Shown here one piece after another: positions 51,168-59,347 of a stretch of 64,000 nt of DNA; position 1 is the stretch's first letter, and each line of letters starts with the position of its first letter. Location of the stretch: assembly GCA_964344145.1 (NCBI GenBank), contig CAYFME010000006.1:8894-72893 (forward strand), in the 5' to 3' direction. Made by a program: the position numbers and the translations under genes. The notes under the pieces are model-generated. The model saw only the letters and a list, made by a program, of their open reading frames with translations. It was not told where the DNA came from and ran no database searches. This stretch comes from JABJOE01 sp964344145. GTDB taxonomy: Bacteria; Patescibacteriota; Patescibacteriia; UBA9934.

Positions 51168-51196
51168 ATGGTAGTATTGTTAGCGATTTTTGTCAA
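51168..51196 (-). promoter_or_regulatory. rplK promoter
   Basis: On the minus strand TTGACA, 17 bases, TACCAT. The leader is about 50 bases. Confidence 0.7.
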
Positions 51197-51207
51197 GAAT
51201 ATGAATC

Positions 51208-51231
51208 CAAAAACCGCCCGAAGGCGGCTCT
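51208..51231 (-). terminator. Terminator after nusG
   Basis: On the minus strand CCGCC, loop TTCG, GGCGG, TTTTT, six bases after the nusG stop. Confidence 0.85.
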
Positions 51232-51237
51232 TGTTTT

Positions 51238-51783
51238 CTAAACTTTCTTGACTTGGAGGAAATCGAGCTCCACAGGTGTCTCGCGTCCAAACATGGACAC
51301 AAGCACTTTGACCTTTCCGCGTTGCTCGTCGACCTCGGATACCTTTCCTTGCTGACCTTTGAATGGTCCGTCGGTGATGTTGACCGGGTCGCCCTTGGCA
51401 ATATCAACCGTGAACTCTGGCTCCTCCACGCCCATGCGTTTCATCAGCGACTCCATTTCTTCCTCAGCGATTGGCGTTGGCGTGGTTCCAGCTCCGATGA
51501 ATCCCGTGACGTTTGGCGTGTTTCGCACCACGTACCAAGATTCGTCCGTCACGATCATTTCCACGAGCACGTAGCCGGGAAAGATCTTCTCCTCTACAAC
51601 TTTACGCTTTCCGTTTTTGATTTTGATCTTTTTTTCCTTTGGAACGAGGACGGAGAAAATTTTATCCTCCACGTCCATAGTCTCCACACGCTGTTGGAGA
51701 TTCTCGGCGACGTTTTCCTCATACCCAGAGTAGGTATGGATGGCGTACCAACGTCGGCCGTATGCATCACTTTGTTTTGCCAT
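51238..51783 (-). CDS. nusG: Transcription antitermination factor NusG
   Basis: 181 residues. The NGN domain (RRWYAIHTYSGYEENVAENL, then FPGYVLVEM) is followed by the KOW domain (GDPVNITDGPFKGQQGKVSEV). NusG binds RNA polymerase and links it to Rho or the ribosome. It lies 11 bases after secE on the same strand, a conserved pair. Confidence 0.97.
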   Translation of the reverse strand: MAKQSDAYGRRWYAIHTYSGYEENVAENLQQRVETMDVEDKIFSVLVPKEKKIKIKNGKRKVVEEKIFPGYVLVEMIVTDESWYVVRNTPNVTGFIGAGTTPTPIAEEEMESLMKRMGVEEPEFTVDIAKGDPVNITDGPFKGQQGKVSEVDEQRGKVKVLVSMFGRETPVELDFLQVKKV

Positions 51784-51794
51784 AGCTTATGCGA

Positions 51795-51998
51795 TTAAAG
51801 AGCGAGTAGGGCTTCAAGACCCAGGTTTAAAATATAATCGACGACGCCGAAGTACAGCGCCAGGGCGAGCGAGAAGACGATCACGAGGATCGAGTAGCGC
51901 ACCGTTTCTTTTTGTGTAGGCCAAGTGACCTTCTCGAGCTCCTCTTTGGACTCGCGTAGATATTTGAATAGTTTGTTGCCTTTTGCCTTAGAAGACAT
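51795..51998 (-). CDS. secE: Preprotein translocase subunit SecE
   Basis: 67 residues with a conserved LRESKEELEKVTWPTQKET segment and one C-terminal membrane helix (about residues 35-60). It is the small subunit of the SecYEG channel. The ATG at 51998 matches the family; the longer frame would begin upstream of the predicted transcription start. Confidence 0.92.
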   Translation of the reverse strand: MSSKAKGNKLFKYLRESKEELEKVTWPTQKETVRYSILVIVFSLALALYFGVVDYILNLGLEALLAL

Positions 51999-52012
51999 AG
52001 AGTTGAAGGTTT

Positions 52013-52036
52013 TTAAAAAGCCCTTCCGGGGGCTGA
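52013..52036 (-). terminator. Hairpin with T-run in the secE leader
   Basis: On the minus strand AGCCC, loop of six, GGGCT, then TTTTT. It lies downstream of the predicted secE start point, so it is either an attenuator or a terminator of read-through from gyrB. Confidence 0.5.
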
Positions 52037-52043
52037 TGGGACA

Positions 52044-52072
52044 ATAATACAAAAGAGGATCAGTCCCGTCAA
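52044..52072 (-). promoter_or_regulatory. secE-nusG promoter
   Basis: On the minus strand TTGACG, 17 bases, TATTAT, about 45 bases before the secE ATG. It lies just after the gyrB stop. Confidence 0.75.
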
Positions 52073-52091
52073 GGTCCAATCCTCGTTTTGC

Positions 52092-54137
52092 TTAAACGTC
52101 CAAGTTGACAACCTCCTTTGCGTTGCTCTGGATAAACTTCTTACGCGGGGCGACGTCTGAGCCCATGAGAATCTCAAACGTGTTGTTGGCAACCTCAGCA
52201 TCCTCGATCGTTACTTGTTTCATGATACGTGTGCCAGGATCCATGGTCGTTTCCCAAAGCTGGCCCGGGTTCATCTCACCAAGACCCTTGTAGCGCTGGA
52301 TGTTGATCTTCACGCCGGCTGTCTCGACCACTTCCGCCTCAATCGCATCGCCGTCAGCCTCAGCGGGCTCTTCTTTTTTCTTTGCCGCTTTCTTGCCTTT
52401 GCTCGATCCTTTCACTAACTCGTCGATCGCGCTGTCTTTCTCTTCGTCTGAGTACGCGTACTTGAAATTCTTGCCGACTTGCACGCGGTAGAGCGGTGGC
52501 ATAGCGATGTACACGTGCCCTTCGCGAATGAGCTCGGGGAAGTAGCGGAAGAAGAGGGTGAGAAGCAACGTGCGAATGTGCGCGCCGTCAACGTCTGCGT
52601 CCGTCATGATAATGACGCGGTCATAGCGCAGACCGGTCATATCGAATCCTTCACCGATGTTTGTTCCAAGCGCGATGATCAAGTTTTTCACCTCGTTGTT
52701 GGAGAGGAGTTTGTCGAGCCGAGCGCGTTCTGTATTCAAGATTTTTCCGCGCAACGGCAGGATTGCTTGGAACTCGCGGTCGCGTCCTTGCTTTGCAGAT
52801 CCACCAGCTGAGTCTCCCTCAACGATGAAGAGTTCCGAGATACTTGCGTCTTTGCTGGAGCAGTCCGCAAGCTTTCCTGGCAGCATGAGCCCTTCCAGCG
52901 CTCCTTTTCGCAGCACCGTTTCGCGAGCTGCACGAGCAGCGGCGCGGGCACGTGCCGAGAGGAGACACTTTCCGATGATTTCTTCTGCGTCCTTTGGATG
53001 CTCTTCCAAAAAGACTTTAAATGCTTCACCGAAGACTGATTCAACAGCTGTACGCGCTTCCGGGTTTCCGAGCTTTCCCTTTGTCTGTCCTTCAAACTGC
53101 GGTTCAGCCAATTTGATACTAATCACAGCCGTGAGCCCTTCGCGAGTATCTTCTCCAGTGAGATTTGTGTCCTTTTCTTTTAGATAGCCCTTCTCACGCG
53201 CGTAGTTGTTCAGCGAGCGGGTGAGGGCAGAGCGGAAGCCGGCTAAGTGCGTACCACCGTCGGGGTTCGTGATGTTGTTGGTAAAGCAATGAACACTTTC
53301 GTGGTACTCCTGCGTGTACTGCACACCAAGCTCAACCTGCACGCCTTCGTGCGTCTTATTTTGATAAAACACGCTTGGGTGCTTTGGATCTTTCTTTTTG
53401 TTCAAGTGACGAACGTAGGAGGAGACACCACCTTCGAAGTAAAAACCGTAGCTCGTTGGCGTGTCTGCACGTTCGTCGATAATCTCGACCTCAACGCCGG
53501 CCGTTAGATAGGTCTGTTGGCGAAGGTGGTCGATAACGGTCTGATAATCAAAGTCGATGGTTTCAAAAATCGAATCATCTGGATGAAAACGAATGATTGT
53601 TCCGTGGCGCTTACTCTTCTTGCCTTTCTTGATCTTGCCCTGCGCCTTTCCTTTCTTGTACGTCTGCGTCCACGAGAAGCCGTCACGGTGCACCTCAGCC
53701 TGTAGCTCGGTTGAAAGAGCGTTCACAACAGAGACTCCCACACCGTGAAGACCACCGGAGATCTTGTAGCCACTTTCTTCACCTCCAAACTTACCTCCAG
53801 CGTGAAGTTTGGTCAGTACGAGCTCGAGGGCAGAGACTTTGTGTTGTTTGTGAATATCAACTGGGATTCCACGACCGTCATCTTCAACTTGAATCCAGTT
53901 ATCAGGTTGCATGCGAATAACAACCTTGGTGGCGTGACCGGCCATGACCTCATCGAAGGAATTGTCCACGACCTCCCAGATCATGTGGTGCAGACCCGAG
54001 GGTCCCGTGGATCCGATATACATTCCCGGGCGTTTGCGCACCGGCTCGAGACCTTCCAAAACGGTGATCGATTTGGCGCTATACGCCTTTGCACCTCCCT
54101 TTTTTGCTGGCTTTTTTGCGGCTTTTTTCTGTGGCAT
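52092..54137 (-). CDS. gyrB: DNA gyrase subunit B
   Basis: 681 residues. The GHKL ATPase domain (VVDNSFDEVMAGHATKV, DDGRGIPVDIH) is followed by the transducer and the Toprim domain (EGDSAGGSAKQGRDR, TDADVDGAHIRTLL) and a short C-terminal tail (QRYKGLGEMNPGQLWETTM). The basic/acidic stretch KGSSKGKKAAKKKEEPAEAD is a lineage-specific loop in the Toprim region. Topoisomerase IV subunit ParE is similar, but the Toprim and tail favour GyrB. Confidence 0.95.
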   Translation of the reverse strand: MPQKKAAKKPAKKGGAKAYSAKSITVLEGLEPVRKRPGMYIGSTGPSGLHHMIWEVVDNSFDEVMAGHATKVVIRMQPDNWIQVEDDGRGIPVDIHKQHKVSALELVLTKLHAGGKFGGEESGYKISGGLHGVGVSVVNALSTELQAEVHRDGFSWTQTYKKGKAQGKIKKGKKSKRHGTIIRFHPDDSIFETIDFDYQTVIDHLRQQTYLTAGVEVEIIDERADTPTSYGFYFEGGVSSYVRHLNKKKDPKHPSVFYQNKTHEGVQVELGVQYTQEYHESVHCFTNNITNPDGGTHLAGFRSALTRSLNNYAREKGYLKEKDTNLTGEDTREGLTAVISIKLAEPQFEGQTKGKLGNPEARTAVESVFGEAFKVFLEEHPKDAEEIIGKCLLSARARAAARAARETVLRKGALEGLMLPGKLADCSSKDASISELFIVEGDSAGGSAKQGRDREFQAILPLRGKILNTERARLDKLLSNNEVKNLIIALGTNIGEGFDMTGLRYDRVIIMTDADVDGAHIRTLLLTLFFRYFPELIREGHVYIAMPPLYRVQVGKNFKYAYSDEEKDSAIDELVKGSSKGKKAAKKKEEPAEADGDAIEAEVVETAGVKINIQRYKGLGEMNPGQLWETTMDPGTRIMKQVTIEDAEVANNTFEILMGSDVAPRKKFIQSNAKEVVNLDV

Positions 54138-54188
54138 AACGGCGCTATTTTACCATAATCTCCAACGCTTTGCTATACTGGGATCATT

Positions 54189-55142
54189 ATGGCCAAAAGT
54201 GAGGAACAGCCGCAGATCGATCCGCAGTTTCAGCACGCGAAGAAGGAGGTTTCAGAAGCAGAGAAGGCGTATCAGAAGAGCTTGCGCATGACGCGCACGG
54301 TGCCGTTTGTAAAGCGGTTGTTTGTATTGTTGTGGGCAGTGTTTGATGCGATTTTGGTGCTGCTCTTTTTGTACTTCGTTTTTGGATATCTGATCCTCGG
54401 ACAGTTTTCTGATCGCCAGTCGGTCTCAGAGATTTTTGCCGAGATCGGATCGTTGCACGATGAGTCGCTTGAGCGATCACCAGGCGCGCTGCTGACGAGC
54501 GATGCGCTTGTGATGGACTTTGACGACGACAAGTACGATTTTTACGCAGAGATCGAGAACAGTAACCCAGATTGGTACGCAACGTTCTCGTACGGTTTTG
54601 AAACAGATGACGGTGAGACAACCGAGATGGAGCCAGGGTTCGTGTTCCCAGGGGAGGTCCGCCCGCTTATTCAGGTGAATCAACCCTTAGAGCAGTCAGC
54701 ATCTCGTGCTGAGCTGTTGGTAGAGGATGTTGTTTGGAGTCGCATCGACGCACATGAGATTGATGACGTTGAGCAATGGATGGATGAGCATCAAGATTTT
54801 TCTCTTTCGTCATCCGATTATGGTGACAAGATCGAGTTTGAGGAGGATTCGATTGTTCGATCGGTGTTTACGATCAAGAATAACTCGCCGTACAACTATT
54901 GGAGCGCGGCGTTCTGGGCAATCTTGGAGCGCAATGGATCGGTAGTTGGTGTGAACCAGACGACGATCGCGGGGTTTGAGGCGGCAGAGGAGCGTGAAGT
55001 GACGGTGAACTGGTTTGGTCGCGCACCAGTTGCGGCGGATGATCTGAGCGTGTATCCAGTGATCGATTATTTTGACGACGATGTGTACATGGATCAGCCA
55101 GAGGGGGAGGACATAGACGCGCGAGATCCCACGGACGATTAG
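54189..55142 (+). CDS. Membrane-anchored protein with beta-rich ectodomain
   Basis: 317 residues. A cytoplasmic helix (residues ~10-35), one long hydrophobic segment (about 42-72), then ~240 residues outside with two apparent Ig-like or DUF-type beta units (SDALVMDFDDDKYDFYAEIE, IVRSVFTIKNNSPYNYW). The C-terminal end is acidic. It resembles membrane proteins often seen beside division genes in Patescibacteria. TATACT lies 9 bases before the ATG. Function unknown. Confidence 0.65.
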   Translation: MAKSEEQPQIDPQFQHAKKEVSEAEKAYQKSLRMTRTVPFVKRLFVLLWAVFDAILVLLFLYFVFGYLILGQFSDRQSVSEIFAEIGSLHDESLERSPGALLTSDALVMDFDDDKYDFYAEIENSNPDWYATFSYGFETDDGETTEMEPGFVFPGEVRPLIQVNQPLEQSASRAELLVEDVVWSRIDAHEIDDVEQWMDEHQDFSLSSSDYGDKIEFEEDSIVRSVFTIKNNSPYNYWSAAFWAILERNGSVVGVNQTTIAGFEAAEEREVTVNWFGRAPVAADDLSVYPVIDYFDDDVYMDQPEGEDIDARDPTDD

Positions 55143-55168
55143 CCGACAATGAGACTGTTTGATAAGCT

Positions 55169-55198
55169 GACCTGCGTATGATCGCAGGTCGGTTTTTT
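55169..55198 (+). terminator. Terminator-like hairpin holding the rodA start codon
   Basis: GACCTGCG, loop TATGAT, CGCAGGTC, then GGTTTTTT. The ATG of rodA (55178) lies within the loop. It may end transcription of the preceding gene, control rodA translation, or both. Confidence 0.65.
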
Positions 55199-56302
55199 CG
55201 TGAACTTCAACGTTTCGACTGGTTGCTACTTCTAGCCACGTTTGTCTTGTTTGCCTTTGGCATGGCAGCGATTTACTCGGTGGAGCTTTCGCGCGAGACG
55301 CTCGAGTTTTCTCTGACAAAAAAACATGCCATCATTTTTGTGATGGCAACGGTCATTATGGTGGTGCTAGCGAACCTCAACTATCTCTTTTTGAAGAGCT
55401 GGGGCAGGGCGCTCTATCTCATTGGTGTAGCGCTGATGGTTCTCGTGTTGTTTTTTGGAACTGAGCTTAATGGTACGACCGGTTGGTTTATTCTTGCTGG
55501 CATTTCTTTTCAGCCCGTGGAGTTCATGAAGGTGGCACTCGCCGTCCAGTTGGCGCGCTATTTTGGTGAACACGCGCGGCGGCGATTTAGTTGGAAGGAA
55601 ATTCTTGGGAGCGGATTGCTTGTGGTAGTGCCAACGGTGCTGGCGATCCTCCAGCCCGACCTTGGATCAGCTGTGTTGCTGTTGGGTATGTGGGTGGTGG
55701 TGATGTTTTTTGCGGGTCTGCGCGCGCATCACGCGGCGATCCTCGCCGCCGCCGCCGCGGTCGTCAGCTGGATTGGTTGGGCGTTTGTGTTGGCGGATTA
55801 TCAGCGTGAGCGTTTACAAGTCTTTATCGACCCATCGCTTGATCCGCTCGGCAGCGGCTACAACATCACGCAGGCAAAGATTGCTATCGGCTCAGGACAG
55901 CTGTTCGGCCGCGGCCTCGGATTCGGCTCGCAAAGTCAGCTGCAGTTTCTTCCAGAGAGCCAAACAGACTTCATCTTTGCCGTGATAGCAGAGGAGCTTG
56001 GATTCATCGGCGTGATTGTCGTCCTAGCTGCCATTGGTTTGCTCCTTTGGCGCATGCTGACATCGGCTCGCCAAGCACGGGACAACTTCACCAGTTTTCT
56101 GGCGATCGGTATCTTCGGCATCTTTGTTGTTCAAGCGGTCGTGAATATTGGCGTGAACCTTGCACTCCTTCCCACGACCGGTGTGGCTCTGCCTCTTGTG
56201 AGCGCCGGAGGAACGTCTTTGCTGATATCGATGATCATGGTTGGAATCATCGAAAGCATTGTCGTCCACTTGCGTCCTGGAGACAAAATAAATCTGGTAT
56301 AA
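55178..56302 (+). CDS. rodA: SEDS-family glycosyltransferase RodA
   Basis: 374 residues, about ten membrane helices. The N-terminal RFDWLLLLATFVLFAFGM, the extracellular loop with the SEDS catalytic Asp region (PDLGSAVLLLG) and the C-terminal PLVSAGGTSLL are typical. RodA/FtsW polymerise glycan strands. RodA rather than FtsW is a judgement from the GSGQLFGRGLGFGSQSQLQFLPESQTDFIF pattern (residues ~230-260). The start codon sits in a hairpin loop and no other in-frame ATG precedes the first helix. Confidence 0.9.
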   Translation: MIAGRFFRELQRFDWLLLLATFVLFAFGMAAIYSVELSRETLEFSLTKKHAIIFVMATVIMVVLANLNYLFLKSWGRALYLIGVALMVLVLFFGTELNGTTGWFILAGISFQPVEFMKVALAVQLARYFGEHARRRFSWKEILGSGLLVVVPTVLAILQPDLGSAVLLLGMWVVVMFFAGLRAHHAAILAAAAAVVSWIGWAFVLADYQRERLQVFIDPSLDPLGSGYNITQAKIAIGSGQLFGRGLGFGSQSQLQFLPESQTDFIFAVIAEELGFIGVIVVLAAIGLLLWRMLTSARQARDNFTSFLAIGIFGIFVVQAVVNIGVNLALLPTTGVALPLVSAGGTSLLISMIMVGIIESIVVHLRPGDKINLV

Positions 56303-56339
56303 TAGAGATGGCCCGACGTGTTATTAACACCTCTCGCTT

Positions 56340-56663
56340 ATGTCCCTTTCTGAAGACCCTCTGGGTTTGGTGGGTGCCTGCCCGACGTGTCAGGCAGCCT
56401 ACCCATGTTCCAATGTTCGGCTCCTGAAGCAAACACAGGAGCAAACGCTGTTCCATCTCACATGCGAACAGTGCCAGCATGCCATGTACTTTAGCGTCCA
56501 GCGGCGCAAGGATGGCGTGATGTGTTCGGGCGTGATGACCGATTGTACGTTTGAAGACGCGCAGCGGTTTCACAGCAAGGAGGGGGTTAGTATCGGTGAT
56601 GTGATGGCCGTCCACGAGGCGCTCGATAGCACCTGGGGCGACATCATTTCCACAGAGGGTTGA
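56340..56663 (+). CDS. Small zinc-ribbon protein
   Basis: 107 residues. Two Cys pairs (CPTC, and CEQC about 30 residues later) suit a zinc ribbon, followed by a beta-hairpin and a helical C-terminus. No known family is recognised. TATAAT at 56295-56300 lies 39 bases before the ATG, and a GTGTTATTAACAC palindrome (56319-56331) lies in between and may be an operator. Probably a nucleic-acid- or protein-binding factor. Confidence 0.65.
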   Translation: MSLSEDPLGLVGACPTCQAAYPCSNVRLLKQTQEQTLFHLTCEQCQHAMYFSVQRRKDGVMCSGVMTDCTFEDAQRFHSKEGVSIGDVMAVHEALDSTWGDIISTEG

Positions 56664-56688
56664 CAATAACGGCAGGATACGGTTCAAT
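56660..56688 (+). promoter_or_regulatory. rplY promoter with flanking inverted repeat
   Basis: TTGACA, 17 bases, TTCAAT. A perfect 10-base inverted repeat CAATAACGGC (56664-56673) and GCCGTTATTG (56692-56701) brackets the -10 box. It could be an operator or a leader hairpin. The ATG at 56708 follows. Confidence 0.6.
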
Positions 56689-56707
56689 ACCGCCGTTATT
56701 GAACGAT

Positions 56708-57406
56708 ATGACTGATTTTCAACTAGCAGCTAAGGCTCGCGAAACAAAGGGCCGCAAGACAGAAGCCCTACGTGCAGAAGGGACTATTCCCGCCGTTTTG
56801 TACGGATTTGAGGTTGAGCCAACCAATGTGGCGGTCGACCGATCTGATTTGGAGCGTTTGTACACCAAGGCGGGTGTGAGTACCGTTGTCGACCTGGATG
56901 TTGACGGAACAAAGCACAATGTCCTGATTCAGGACTTGCAGCGCGATCCGCTTACGGACTACATCACCCATGCCGACTTCCGTCGCATCAACATGAACGA
57001 GAAGGTGCAGACAGCGGTGCGCATTACGCTCGAAGGTGTGTCTCCAGCGGTGAAGGATATGAGCGGTACGCTTGTGCAGGCCATTGAGGAAGTTGAGGTT
57101 GAGGCGTTGCCAAACGCGCTGGTTCGCGAGTTTGTTCTGGATATTGGTAAGCTGGAGACGTTTGACGATGCATTGAAGGTTTCAGACATCACCGCTCCTG
57201 AAGGAATGGAGATCATGACGGACGTTGAGCAGACCATCGCCATTGTTCAGCCACCACGTAAGGTTGAGGAGCTAGAGGCTCTTGATGCACCAATCGAAGA
57301 TGGTGCTGATGGAAGCGAAGCTGCAGCCGCTGAAGGTGAGGAAGGAGACGAGAAGGCTGAAGGCGACGAAGAAAAGAAGGAGGAGAATTCAGATGAGTCC
57401 AAGTAA
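56708..57406 (+). CDS. rplY: 50S ribosomal protein L25, Ctc form
   Basis: 232 residues. The N-terminal L25 domain (AKARETKGRKTEALRAEGTI, then PAVLYGFE) binds 5S rRNA. The long C-terminal beta domain of the Ctc/TL5 form and a very acidic tail (EGEEGDEKAEGDEEKKEE) follow. The ATG at 56708 is preferred because the frame upstream is promoter sequence. Its last 14 bases overlap the next gene. Confidence 0.92.
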   Translation: MTDFQLAAKARETKGRKTEALRAEGTIPAVLYGFEVEPTNVAVDRSDLERLYTKAGVSTVVDLDVDGTKHNVLIQDLQRDPLTDYITHADFRRINMNEKVQTAVRITLEGVSPAVKDMSGTLVQAIEEVEVEALPNALVREFVLDIGKLETFDDALKVSDITAPEGMEIMTDVEQTIAIVQPPRKVEELEALDAPIEDGADGSEAAAAEGEEGDEKAEGDEEKKEENSDESK

Positions 57407-58529
57407 AAACAAGAAGAAGCAGAAGAACGAGTCTCGGAAACGAGGCTCGTTAAGGTCCAACCTTTCGCGCAAGGTTGGACCTTTCTTGGGTCGCATCAAA
57501 AAGATCGACGAGTTGTGGATTGCCATTGTGGCCCTTGCGGTTGTGGCAGGAATTGCTGGTGGTGTGTTTTTTTCGACGCTTCCGGAGCCGATCACAGAGG
57601 TGATCGAAGAGATCGTCACAGAAGAGTATCGTCATCCGCTCACAGGCGGGCTTGTTGATGAGGAGTATGAAACGCTTCCGCAGGTGTTTGGTGTGATGAT
57701 TGAGAATTCGGCAGACGCTTGGCCATTGACTGGACTAGGCGAGGCCTTCTTGGTCATCGAAGCCCCAGTTGAAGCTGGTATCCCTCGGTTTATCGCGTTT
57801 TATTCTGAAGAAGATGATGTTGAAAAGATCGGACCAGTGCGATCAGCACGTCCCTACTACGTCGACTGGAACGATAGTTTGCAGGCGATTTATACGCATG
57901 TTGGCGGATCACCCGAGGCGCTTGAGCAGATTGCCGAAGGCGATACGCTCGACTTGAACCAGTTTTGGTACGACGAGTATTTTTGGCGAGCGAATGGGAA
58001 TCGATACGCTCCGCACAATGTGTTCACGAGCACAGAGCTATTGATCGAGGCGATGGATGAGGAGTTTGATCTCGATGAACCGTCGTACGAGTGGTGGGCG
58101 TTTGAAGAAATCGAGCCAGCAGACAGTCTGGTTGATACAATCGTTATTGATTTTGCCGATGGATATCTCTACGATGTAACTTGGCGGTACGGAGAGATGG
58201 CCGGGGATTATGTTATGCCGTCATCCCCAGGACGTAGTGCGTGGCTTCAGGATCAGGATGGTGTTTACATTGAACCACACACGGACAATCTTGTTGTGAT
58301 GGCCATGGATATCCGAACAATCGACAACATCGGCCGTAAGGCGATTGAAACGTTCAGTTCCGGCGATGCACTCATTTTCCGCAGAGGCCTTGTCGAGTTT
58401 GTTCAATGGAGCCTGGACGATGGCGGTCATCTCGTCTTTACCAGTACAAGTGGAGAAGAGACGCCGATGCAGCCGGGCGTAACATGGATCGAAGTCGTCG
58501 ACGATTTGTCACAAGTGAGCTACGAATAG
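57393..58529 (+). CDS. DUF3048 family membrane protein (YerB-like)
   Basis: About 378 residues. A basic N-terminus, one membrane helix (residues ~46-66), then the DUF3048 domain with GVMIENSADAWPLTGLGEA, FLVIEAPVEAGIPRF and VGPVRSARPYYVDW-like IGPVRSARPYYVDWND. YerB-like proteins are envelope proteins of unknown role. GAAGGAGGAG precedes the ATG, which lies inside the rplY end. Residues ~22-33 are encoded by a palindromic insert (57457-57489). Confidence 0.85.
   Translation: MSPSKNKKKQKNESRKRGSLRSNLSRKVGPFLGRIKKIDELWIAIVALAVVAGIAGGVFFSTLPEPITEVIEEIVTEEYRHPLTGGLVDEEYETLPQVFGVMIENSADAWPLTGLGEAFLVIEAPVEAGIPRFIAFYSEEDDVEKIGPVRSARPYYVDWNDSLQAIYTHVGGSPEALEQIAEGDTLDLNQFWYDEYFWRANGNRYAPHNVFTSTELLIEAMDEEFDLDEPSYEWWAFEEIEPADSLVDTIVIDFADGYLYDVTWRYGEMAGDYVMPSSPGRSAWLQDQDGVYIEPHTDNLVVMAMDIRTIDNIGRKAIETFSSGDALIFRRGLVEFVQWSLDDGGHLVFTSTSGEETPMQPGVTWIEVVDDLSQVSYE
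57457..57489. repeat. Palindromic insert in the DUF3048 gene
   Basis: AAGGTCCAACCTT, loop of 6-7, AAGGTTGGACCTT: a perfect 13-base stem kept in frame. The same AAGGTCNAACCTT core recurs after the gene at 58604-58640. Confidence 0.7.
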
Positions 58530-58603
58530 CGTCCGGTCCATCTAAGGGTAGACCTTGGATTCAATTTTTGCGAATTTATAGGCTTTTTTTTGTTTCTCGT
58601 GCT

Positions 58604-58640
58604 AAACAAGGTTAAACCTTGCCAAGGTCTAACCTTGAGT
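58604..58640. repeat. Tandem small palindromes upstream of the SET gene
   Basis: CAAGGTTAAACCTTG followed directly by CCAAGGTCTAACCTTG. Both carry the core seen inside the DUF3048 gene. They lie ~35-70 bases before the SET-domain start, where they could also serve as binding sites. The rest of the 58530-58673 gap has no other clear feature. Confidence 0.6.
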
Positions 58641-58673
58641 AGGTCGCGGGGTTTTGTGGTAGGGTTGGTAGGT

Positions 58674-59186
58674 ATGGATCTACACGAGAAATGGCTGCAT
58701 CGGTGGTTGACGCCGAAAGCAAAGCCTGGAGATTCGGATATTCATCGATACGGAGTGTTTGCTGTTGAGCACATTGAACAGGGCGAACCAATAAATGTCT
58801 TTGGTGGGATCGCGGTGCCACGATCTGAGATCGGAGAGTACAGAAAGATCATCAGTCACGCAGGCGTCCAGGTGAGCGATGACTTTTTTGTTGTCCCGTC
58901 TAGCGAGGACGAGATTCGTGAGTCCGGTATTTTTAATCACTCTTGTGAGCCAAATGTGGGTTTCAACTCGAGTGTGACAATGGTCGCGATTCGGGACATC
59001 GAGCCCGAGGAAGAGCTTTTAATGAGTTACGCGTTTATGGAAACGGACTTTGACGCGTTCAAGTGCGAGTGTGGCAGCAGGCAGTGTCGAGGCACGATCA
59101 ACTCTGACACCTGGCGTGATCCAGAGTTCCAGGAGCGATATGGAAAGTACTACTCTCCTTACCTAAAAGATAAGTTTAAACAATAA
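58674..59186 (+). CDS. SET-domain protein methyltransferase-like
   Basis: 170 residues. RYGVFAVEHIEQGEPI at the start, the NHSCEPN motif (GIFNHSCEPNVGF) and EPEEELLMSYAF are SET-domain hallmarks, and CECGSRQCRG is a post-SET zinc motif. SET enzymes methylate lysine using S-adenosylmethionine. Such small SET proteins occur sporadically in bacteria; the substrate here is unknown. The ATG at 58674 is preferred over the upstream ATG at 58590, which precedes the palindromes. Confidence 0.85.
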   Translation: MDLHEKWLHRWLTPKAKPGDSDIHRYGVFAVEHIEQGEPINVFGGIAVPRSEIGEYRKIISHAGVQVSDDFFVVPSSEDEIRESGIFNHSCEPNVGFNSSVTMVAIRDIEPEEELLMSYAFMETDFDAFKCECGSRQCRGTINSDTWRDPEFQERYGKYYSPYLKDKFKQ

Positions 59187-59191
59187 CTGAC

Positions 59192-59210
59192 GCGATCGCA
59201 TAAGTTATGG
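59192..59210. promoter_or_regulatory. GACCGATCGGT-like element, diverged copy 4
   Basis: GCGATCGC followed by ATAAGTTATGGTCAAA. The right half AAGTTATGG/AATTATGGTCAAA matches copies at 12929 and 42096, but the palindrome differs. Confidence 0.35.
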
Positions 59211-59215
59211 TCAAA

Positions 59216-59245
59216 CGAAAAAACGACCGATCAGTCGTTTTTTCG
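59216..59245. terminator. Terminator after the SET gene
   Basis: CGAAAAAACGAC, loop CGATCA, GTCGTTTTTTCG: a perfect 12-base stem with T-runs on both strands. The remaining ~100 bases to the next stop hold nothing clear. Confidence 0.88.
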
Positions 59246-59347
59246 TCATCCCAAAACTGTATTAAACGCTGGTGGTTTTCGGGGCTTTGACCAATTCGAA
59301 CCTGATCGGGACTGAATTGGTTACTAGAGATACATGTCGTAAAGATG

